Below, piece by piece: positions 56,900-64,000 of a DNA stretch of 64,000 bases. The translations under genes and the position numbers were made by a program. Position 1 is the stretch's first letter. Each line of letters opens with the position of its first letter. The stretch comes from Agarophyton chilense (lineage: Eukaryota; Rhodophyta; Florideophyceae; Gracilariales; Gracilariaceae): contig JARGXX010000075.1 of assembly GCA_030374765.1 (NCBI GenBank), forward strand, positions 1,240,001 through 1,304,000, written 5' to 3'. The notes under the pieces are model-generated. The model was given only the letters and a program-made list of their open reading frames with translations. It ran no database searches and had not been told where the DNA came from.

Positions 56900-58627
56900 A
56901 TGAACCCATACGTCACCAACCCACTCTCGGGGCCGTCGGCCTCCGCGCCGGCGGACAACGAAACTCCCCAGCAGGGTGGATATTTCTCCGGTTTGGATGC
57001 GGCTCCGTCAGGTACCGAACCTTCCGCCTCGGCAAGCAACCGACATCCTCAGGAGGATTTGGACTTTAACGCGGTGGCGTGGAACTCCGCTCATGCGATG
57101 CCCTTGGTAGCAAACTCTAGAGGTTGGATCTCAAACGAATCTTTTCGAAGGTGGAGTCCACTTACCGATCCGGTGATATATTCCCGCGCTCCGTGGTTCC
57201 ATCCGACAGCGGTTCGCGACGATGAGCTCATCGACTCCTACGTGGAGGACGGCTTATTGCCGGGTGGCCTACCTATCGAGGTTGTACGTTCTCCCGATTG
57301 GACGGCGCGGGTAGCCATAGAGCCTCAGTATCTATACCGCGGTTGCGGGGAGTCCCTGGACAAGGCGCGCGCAGCGATGGCGGCTCTGGCCTACCAGCGA
57401 TTGGAGAGGTCACGCTTTGACCATCTGGTTCCCCTGGAGTACGGGTTCGATGTCGCCTATTACCGCACGTACGGTGAGGTCTCCTACGGGGATAACCTGG
57501 CAGCCTTTCCCGAAGCCGAGTTCCGCGGACCGGGTTTTCCTCTCCGAGAAGATATGCTCCAATGGAGTCGTCCCATCCTTCGGGTTGAATTCAGGTACCT
57601 TCAACGGCAGTTTACCCAGTATGGGTTCGATCGACGCGTGCGCTTCGAGCGCCGCTCGCGCTCCCATTTCGGGTTCCTTGTCCCATATCCTCACGTGGAA
57701 CTGGAGCGTATCCGTAACACGGCGAAGCTTGGGCGATTCGTGCCCCTTCCAGCTTGGTGGAGTAAGGTCGAGGTCCCCCGAGGGTGCTTTGCTGAACTGC
57801 CCCCGTGCATCTACTATATCGGGTCTCGTTTGATGCACGACCCGAACTCGGGATACTGGGCCCTCGTTGCAGCCGAGTGGGCAGCCCGCGTAGCGGCGCA
57901 CCTCCTCTGGGATGCTCATGACCATTTCCGTGTCTGGTATATTCCTCCGATGCTACGGACCTTCATGCGTCAGATTGACCTTGTCCCAGCGTTGGGTTCG
58001 GTCAGCAACGTGCAGGACCTGTATCCAATCTTGGACGTGATCGACAACACCCAATGGGATCGAGTTTCAGTGGAAAATCAGCCCGCAGGGGAAGGATCCG
58101 CGCGAGACAAGTCTCCTGGCCGGTACGATCCGGGTTCCGGTAACTGGGTCTATTACAATCCCTTCGAAGGGGTTCGCATCAGCGCGGCGCAAGTACGGGC
58201 GCTGATGGACTCGCCTCGACCGATGCCGGTGGGACACCCGACGGGGTTCATTTATACCGACGATTACGAGTACGAGCCTCCAGTAGACCTGTACGATCCA
58301 GCGTTGGATAACGACATGCCAGCTCCTAGTGGAGTACTCCCTGTGGAGCCATCTGCACCCTTCCAACCAGTGGGAACAACCTCAGCTGCGGTGGCAAATG
58401 CCTCCGGTGGTGGTCCATCTGCTCCCCCCGGGTGGGGTGTGAACACCCTTGCGCAGGCGCTGGTTGCCACTCCGCAAGCGGATAGTGTGCTACAAGGCCT
58501 CGTGAACGCGGGCATTCTGATTCCCCCGGGTATGACGGATGTGAGCCAGATGTTGGCTTTCGCCTCGGCGTACCATCAGGGTCAGAATCCCAACAATGGG
58601 GCGGGTCCCTCCTCGGGCTTTCCGTAG
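56900..58627 (+). CDS. Antisense ORF of Gypsy F, 575 aa, function unknown
   Basis: An uninterrupted 575-codon frame on the strand opposite to gag-pol, between chromodomain and 3' LTR. I do not recognise the family. Residues 1-55 are polar and rich in P, S, A and G. Residues about 55-390 look globular and are rich in W, Y, R and F (examples AVAWNSAHAMPLVANSRGWI, PLREDMLQWSRPILRVEF, YWALVAAEWAARVAAHLLWD). Residues about 390-510 are D/P/Y-rich, and the tail is G/P-rich with one short helical-looking segment (TPQADSVLQGLVNAGILIPP). There is no signal peptide, membrane span, zinc knuckle or DDE signature, which argues against envelope, gag or transposase. Start chosen as the first ATG after the TATA box (GGGAATGAA). 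Extra antisense genes in this position are known in some plant Ty3/Gypsy lineages of the Tat group. Could also be a captured host gene. Confidence 0.65.
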   Translation: MNPYVTNPLSGPSASAPADNETPQQGGYFSGLDAAPSGTEPSASASNRHPQEDLDFNAVAWNSAHAMPLVANSRGWISNESFRRWSPLTDPVIYSRAPWFHPTAVRDDELIDSYVEDGLLPGGLPIEVVRSPDWTARVAIEPQYLYRGCGESLDKARAAMAALAYQRLERSRFDHLVPLEYGFDVAYYRTYGEVSYGDNLAAFPEAEFRGPGFPLREDMLQWSRPILRVEFRYLQRQFTQYGFDRRVRFERRSRSHFGFLVPYPHVELERIRNTAKLGRFVPLPAWWSKVEVPRGCFAELPPCIYYIGSRLMHDPNSGYWALVAAEWAARVAAHLLWDAHDHFRVWYIPPMLRTFMRQIDLVPALGSVSNVQDLYPILDVIDNTQWDRVSVENQPAGEGSARDKSPGRYDPGSGNWVYYNPFEGVRISAAQVRALMDSPRPMPVGHPTGFIYTDDYEYEPPVDLYDPALDNDMPAPSGVLPVEPSAPFQPVGTTSAAVANASGGGPSAPPGWGVNTLAQALVATPQADSVLQGLVNAGILIPPGMTDVSQMLAFASAYHQGQNPNNGAGPSSGFP

Positions 58628-58689
58628 TTCCGCCTTCGGGCAATTGTAGAGTCCATAGCTTGGCGACAATAGTAAACTTCTGATATTTG

Positions 58690-58822
58690 CATAACTTCTT
58701 TTCTTCTTCCTTCTTAGGATCTTCTTCATCTTCGTCTTCATCTTCTTCCCTTCCTAGGGTCCAATCTTCTTCTTAATCTTCTTCTTTACTTCGTGGGTCT
58801 TCTTTTCCATTTTTTTTCATCA
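58690..58822 (+). repeat. TTC/CTT-rich low-complexity tract
   Basis: Pyrimidine-rich run of TTC/CTT repeats on the plus strand (purine-rich on the element strand), just after the antisense gene. It may be a 3' processing signal for that gene, an internal polypurine tract of the element, or plain low-complexity DNA. Confidence 0.6.
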
Positions 58823-59029
58823 TGAACTGTCCCGATAACCGGTGCTGTGTTCCCCGGTTAACGGCGCTAGGACGAGGGCCAGTAGACATTCCCTCTCAAT
58901 ACGTGTTCTTCGGGATACTCTCCTCAATTCCTCTTCAGAGGTCCAACATCTTCCTCACTTCGAGGTCCCATCCTCACCAGTTCCCGTGGTGGCTTACCCG
59001 ACTTGGGCACGATCCATATTTGGAGGCAA

Positions 59030-59290
59030 GGTTACCCGAGCGCGTCGGTGATAGGATAAAACCTTAGACCTCGGAAGGTGCTCAATGGGTTCCACTGTAT
59101 CCTCATCAGGCGAGAATCCGTACCATCGGACTTGGTAGCGGACTTCTCCCTCGGGGGGTGTAGATGTGACGCACGATGCGATCGATAACGAATTCCTGCG
59201 GGTACACTTTTCCCTGTTCGGGCTTCTCTTCCATCTTGGAACGCTCTAGTTCCCTTGAGGGTGTCAACGTAGGGTCTAGACACACCCCGG
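59030..59290 (-). pseudogene. Gypsy F chromodomain-like region
   Basis: Minus-strand frames here show EFVIDRIVRHIY and, in another frame, YQVRWYGFSPDEDTVEPIEH, the two halves of a chromodomain pattern matching the one in Gypsy E. Position at the far C-terminal side of integrase fits a chromovirus. A fossil. Confidence 0.55.
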
Positions 59291-60747
59291 TGGGTTCTTT
59301 TCCGTGTTGCGAGCGGGTCTCAGCACTTCGTCCAAACGGCGCCGAGTGGCCTGTGGGCTACGTTGTAACTTCCGTCTACGGAGTCAAAACGGCCCAGTTT
59401 TGGGTTTTTCTTGAAGCTGAGATCTTTCCGATAACAACGATGTTCTTAGATGCCGTGATGGTTGAGAAACCGCGACGCGGTAGCGTCTCCAATCTCAGGG
59501 GGGTAGGACTTCAACGTCAACCCGAGCTACGGGGACGAAGGTTGCTCTCGTGCAACGCGCCGTGCGACGGAGGCGGTTTGCGCGACGGTTGGTCCTCAGA
59601 GCCTTTTGATTGGCTCGGTGCCATTCGACGTGTGCCACATAAAGGCGCGGGCGCCGGTTGCCACTCCGCAAGCGGATGTTAGGTGGCGCTTTTGACACGC
59701 GCTAGCACTCTCCTGAGCTGTCCCCGACGGGTCTCACTCCTTTCTTTCCCATCCCTGAGGGTTCCAGTGTCTCCATAGGAGTTCCTTTTTCCATTCCATA
59801 ACGGAGAGCCCAATTTGGTCAACCTCGTCGTCGAGATCTCTCCCGTGCGGGTCCGCTGACACAGCTCGTTCCCGGGAAAGCGGGGTTTGAGTGTGCGACA
59901 CCTCAGTGTCTCGTCCGCGGCGGTGGGTGATCGTCGGCTCTGTAGGCGTTCCGGGTGCGGAGTTCTCCACACGACTCTCCCTAGGCGGGGTTTCGTCATC
60001 TTTTCTGACGTCGTGCTCGGCTGGGTCGGCGGTGATGTCGCTACCCATACGCTGGGGTTGTGACTTCTCTGTTGCCGGCTCGGTCGGGCTCGCCGTCTCA
60101 CTGTGAGAACTAGATTCCCTGTTAGGGCGACTGGCTGACGCCGAAACATCGTCCTGCGAAGGAACTAAGTCCTCCTCCCCCTCCTTAGGCGGAGAACTAG
60201 GAGGCTTGATTACCTCCGGTGGGGGAGTAACTCTGTAAGAGTTCGTTGACTGGGCCCTTGAGGGAGCGGGCCCAGGTTCGGGAGTATCCGAAGTTTCCGG
60301 TAAGTCGGTTAAACCACGTTCCGGTTGCGGAAGTATAACGGGGCGGGTGTTCGAATCTCCGCTTGACGGGTTAACTTCCGTTGAATCATCCCCTGTGGAG
60401 GGCGTTGGTGCCGACACCAATTCCACATTTGGGTTGGGCGCTCGTGTGATGCGGTCCCTGGAGATCCGTTCGTGGCGGTTAGCGATATCCAATACCACTG
60501 TGTCCGGGTCTACAGAAACCACACGATAGGGTCCGTCCACAATTGGCGAAAGCTTGTGCCTACGTTCCTTTTCAGGATTGTAGTATTCCTTTCGAAGGAA
60601 GACGAAGTCGTCGGGCTCCACCTGAGGTAGAGGTTTGCGAACCCGATTGTCAAAGTCCTTCTTGTAGGCGCGTTGAGCTTTGTCCATTGCTTTCCGGGCT
60701 ATCGGCACTATCTTCGTAAGCCACTCCTTCCAGGCTTCTCGGTACAA
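59291..60747 (-). pseudogene. pol: Gypsy F integrase C-terminal domain and tail
   Basis: Begins with a helical stretch (AMDKAQRAYKKDFDNRV) and the SH3-like integrase C-terminal module with the GPY/F motif (KLSPIVDGPYRVVSVD, about 60520-60560), followed by VLDIANRHERISRDRITRAP. A long P/S/T/E-rich disordered tail about 59740-60420 leads to the chromodomain region. The tail is the part that Gypsy E shares. Confidence 0.75.
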
Positions 60748-60864
60748 TCCCGGTGACGGGTACGTCGAAAGCGTCGGTTGAACCTCGATGGCGACCGGCG
60801 GCGTTGTCCTCGACAGTACCAGTTCGAATGGGGATAGCGATGTAACCCGATGTACCTGGGTGTT

Positions 60865-63117
60865 CTATGCATACGTGATAGCGTCTGTGTATAAGTCCCA
60901 ATTTTTGGGGTGATCCGCAACATACGATCTCAAAGCGTTGAGTATCGTGCGGTTAAACCTCTCCACCTGGCCATTCCCCTGAGGGTGATACGTAGTAACA
61001 AATAAATTCTTTACATCAAGGATTCGACATACATCCTGAAAGAACTTTGATGCGAATTGCCCTCCGTTGTCGGATAACAACTGCACCGGCGGTCCATATA
61101 CGAAGCCCCAATGGGTCACGAACGCTTGCGCGACGGTAGCGGCGGTGATCCGCTTCAGCGGCACAGTTCTCGTTAGCTTAGAGAATCTGTCAGAAATAAC
61201 AAGCAGATACCGATGACCTCGGGGCGTCCTGATAAACTCCCCTAGGATGTCTATGGCCACGAATTCGAGTGGAGCCCGTGCCGGGAACAGCGTCAACTTC
61301 TTAGAGTGCTTCCGAAGTTTGACGTCATTTTTGGCGCAATTGGTGCAGGCCCGTCTGACGGCGTAACAATCGAATGCCATTGCCGGCCAGTAAAAGTCCC
61401 TTCTCAACGTGAGGTACAGTTTTCTTCCCCCGGGGTGGGCGCCAACCTTCACATAGTGAGTGAGGTGTAATACCCTCTGTTGTAGGGTGTGCGGCACCAC
61501 TATCCTCGGGCGAGGTCCAACGGTCCTGATTAGGTAACCCTGATCGTCGTTCTCGAAAGGTAACTGAAATCCTCCGTTGAGGCGAGCCCAAATCCGTGTA
61601 CAGAATGGGTCGAGCTGTTGCTCGCGTATCATCTCCTCTGGAGAGATAGGTATAAAAGAGCCGGTCGGCGAATCCAGACTCTCGTTGACGAGTATATCGT
61701 CACAAATATCATCCGTCAGCGGTTGAGCTCCTCCCTCGAGGTCCGATACCATAAAACATGGGATGTCATCGTCCTCGTAGGGTTCCGTTTCCGCTGTGGT
61801 TCCCAAGCGGGATAGTGCATCAGCCTGAGTGTTCAGCTTCCCTTTCTTGTACAGGATCTCAAAGTCGAATTCCGACAGTCGGAGACGCCAGCGCATAAGG
61901 CGGCCCGAGGGTTCGGAGATCTCCAGGAGCCAACGCAAGCATGCGTGGTCCGTATGGACTTTGAAACGAGTACCCATCAGATAGGGGCGAAGTGTAGCTA
62001 AGGCCCACACAACGGCTAAACATTCTTTCTCGGAGACCGAGTAGTTCCTTTCATGGACATTCAGGGAACGTGACCAGTACCCAATAGGGTGACGTTCACC
62101 ATCCTCAGAGGATTGGAACAGTGCACACCCTACTTGGTTTGCACTAGCATCGGTGTCCACTTCGTAAGGGAGCCCAGGATTGGGTAGAGCCAAGATTGGC
62201 GGTGATGTTACGGCATTCACCAGTGCCGTGAAGGCAGATGCTTCCGCGTCGCCAAAAGGTTCCAGTTCAACTGGTTGTCCCTTCGTCAGGAGCCTGTTGA
62301 GGGGGGTGGCAATATCCGCAAAGTTCGGGACGAATCGGCGATACACGTTACACAGACCTAAGAAGGATCGCAACTCCGTTTGAGTTTTCGGATGTTTTGC
62401 TTCCTTCAAGGATTTCACTCGTATTTCATCGATTGAAAGCTGTCCGGGACGGATGACATGACCCAGATACTTAACCGAATCGGTGAAAAACTCGCACTTC
62501 TTGAGTTTCAAGGTGATTCCCGCGTCGCGGAGTATCTTCATTACGTCCCTGACGTGTTCGAGGTGGTCATCCAGGTTGTTGGAGAAGACAATAATGTCGT
62601 CTAAATACACTAGACACGTCCTCCACTTGAAGGGAGCCAACAGAATGTCTATCGCCCGTTGAAACGTTGCGGGGGCATTTGTCAACCTAAAAGGCATCCT
62701 CCAGAATCGGAAAAGTCCTTGATGACACACGAAAGCCGTTTTGTCTCGATCTTCCTCCCTAATAGGGACTTGCCAGCAGCCCGAATTGGCGTCGAGGGTA
62801 GAGAAAACAGTAGCGCTCCCAAGGGAGTCGATGTATTCGTCCATCCGAGGGATCGGGTACACATCCTTAATGGTTACCTCGTTCAGGCGTCTGTAATCGA
62901 TGCAGAAACGCCACGATCCATCCGGTTTCGGAACTAACACCACGGGTGAGGCCCAAGCGGACTGGGCAGGTTCAATTACGCCCGCTTTTAGCATCTTCTC
63001 CACCTGAGATTTCTCCTCTTCCCGAGCTTTCGGTCCAGCCCTGTAAGAGGCCGAGTGTTCGGTAACAAGTCGATGCGGTGTTCTGTAATCCCAATAGTTC
63101 CAAGGGAACCATCCCAC
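60865..63117 (-). pseudogene. pol: Gypsy F reverse transcriptase, RNase H and integrase
   Basis: One long 750-codon frame. RT (about 63000-62400): VIEPAQSAWASPVVLVPKPD, WRFCIDYRRLNEVTIKDVYP, FSTLDANSGCWQVPI and the catalytic LVYLDDIIVFSN, then the thumb (KYLGHVIRPG, LRSFLGLCNVYRRFVPNFA). RNase H (about 62170-61780): YEVDTDASANQVGCALFQ, KECLAVVWAL, VHTDHACLRWL. Integrase: HHCC finger around HYVKVGAHPGG...CTNCAKND, then a core with FVAIDILGEF, QLLSDNGGQF and HPQGNGQVERFNRT, giving D, D and E. These copy the RNA into DNA and insert it in the genome. The RT-RNase H order and motifs are typical of Ty3/Gypsy. Confidence 0.9.
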
Positions 63118-64000
63118 ATGGGGGTAAATTCACGAAGCATGTGCCTCAGCTTCTCCCAATGAGATGCGGGTACATGGTTGAGATCCCATTTATCCAATTC
63201 CTGAACAGGATCCGTCTGGTCTGCTCCTGTGATAGGGGCCGTAACCTCCTGAGGTTTAAAGTGTTCAGGGTGTGGAGCTGCAGTCGTATGCTCACCGTCT
63301 TCCGCGATTTCGGCAGTGTCCTCCCCCTCCTTAGGGTCCGCCACACCAAGGACCTCTGCGATAGAGATCTTTGTAGGTACGACCGCATGCGGGTGTGGAA
63401 GAACAGAACCCAGGATCTGGTGTTTGACCAAATGCTGCGTTGTTTTCCCAAAGTTGGCTACCAAAACCTTGAAAGGTTTATCCGGTTCCACGGAGACAAC
63501 CCCATTCGCAAGGGCGAGTTGACGCCGCGTATACAGGGACGGGTTCGGTTGTACCACATGCACACCAATTTGCTTGGTAATAACTGTGACCCAAACCTGG
63601 GTTTCTGGCGGGATAGCCACTGACTTCGCAACCTTTACCCGTGTAGACACTGGGTCCTTCTTCACAGATTCCTGCGCGACAGGGAGAGGAACGCGTGTTC
63701 GCGCTGCTCCCTGTAAGGGTTTACGAACGATTGGGATCGTAGACCCGTCTTCGAGTTCCACAGTTCTATTCCGAGGACGGATGGCTTCCACGAAGCGGTC
63801 GCAAAAGTCACAACCCAGTATGACTGGTGCTGCAAGTGACTTGCATACAATAAACTCTAGCTGAACGAGATAGGAGCCTAACCTCACCATGAGGGAAATT
63901 GTACCCAGTGTCCGTAGCGGGTTGTTGTTTGCATCGGCGATATCCAAACGTGGACCGGTACGAACTTGAGACCGGAGCAGCGGGGGTAACAATTCAACAT
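62988..64000 (-). pseudogene. pol: Gypsy F protease region (runs off window)
   Basis: Minus-strand frame with the post-active-site part of a retropepsin: IADANNNPLRTLGTISLMVR, FIVCKSLAAPVILGCDFCDR and VELEDGSTIPIVRKPL, closely parallel to Gypsy E. A linker of about 150 codons with KEGEDTAEIAED and similar acidic segments leads to RT. The active site and gag lie beyond 64000. Confidence 0.75.

Larger units (their letters stand above)
55773..64000 (-). mobile_element. Gypsy F: autonomous-type chromovirus element, cut by window edge
   Basis: Ty3/Gypsy element on the minus strand with 3' LTR (55773-56689), polypurine tract, an antisense gene (56900-58627), chromodomain-like region, integrase, RNase H, RT and protease, continuing past 64000 toward gag and the 5' LTR. 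Its protease is a close relative of Gypsy E's. About three breaks in the visible coding part, so it looks fairly recent but not whole. Its age cannot be taken from LTRs because only one is visible. Confidence 0.85.

Noticed and set aside
56900-58627. Envelope-like gene of a Gypsy element
   Set aside because: No signal peptide, membrane span, furin-type site or coiled coil, and it is on the strand opposite to gag-pol.

Overview
This is a window of eukaryotic intergenic DNA made almost wholly of transposable elements, many nested inside one another. I find no convincing host gene, rRNA, tRNA, CRISPR array or bacterial-type operon. The repeats are Ty1/Copia elements (families called A, B, C and D here), two Ty3/Gypsy chromovirus-type elements (E and F), a Tc1/mariner copy, a PIF/Harbinger remnant and pogo-like remnants. 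That mix fits a repeat-rich protist or alga. My weak guess is a red alga, with an oomycete as second choice; nothing here settles it.

Layout. 1-4652: two Copia-A 5' ends on the minus strand (gag start, about 1.2 kb leader, LTR), one apparently inserted in the gag of the other. 4653-5024: a scrap of another Copia reverse transcriptase. 5025-28711: an 11.84-kb block present twice in direct tandem, each copy starting with a minus-strand Copia-A LTR. Each block holds a partial LTR-B, a minus-strand Copia-A gag-pol, a Copia-B 5' end (gag, leader, LTR) and a plus-strand Copia-A element. The second plus-strand copy runs on to its 3' LTR at 30973 and carries a minus-oriented solo LTR with a 5-bp target duplication. 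30974-37083: unique sequence with Harbinger and pogo fragments and a candidate Gypsy solo LTR. 37089-43900: an old but complete-ended Copia-D element (minus) with 251-bp LTRs, target duplication GATTG and a nested Copia-A-like solo LTR (target duplication GTCAG). 44121-45210: Tc1/mariner copy. About 45478-45978: worn E-like solo LTR. 46737-54862: Gypsy E, complete-ended (target duplication GCTTT) and young, with gag, protease, integrase tail and chromodomain but no visible RT/RNase H/integrase core. 55500-55772: pogo-like scrap. 55773-64000: Gypsy F (minus), running off the window, with protease, RT, RNase H, integrase, chromodomain and 3' LTR.

What stands out. (1) An intact 575-codon reading frame of unknown function lies antisense to Gypsy F between integrase and 3' LTR, with its own TATA box. 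(2) Three Copia families share a primer-binding site complementary to the anticodon arm of initiator tRNA-Met, the half-tRNA priming known from Drosophila copia. (3) Families A and B, whose gag proteins and LTRs differ, share an approximately 204-nt leader block with possible covarying hairpins, a candidate structured RNA. (4) The 11.84-kb tandem duplication has both ends in same-orientation LTRs, as expected of unequal exchange or of a mis-assembly. All LTR elements are treated as fossils, with only their parts, ends and relative ages given.
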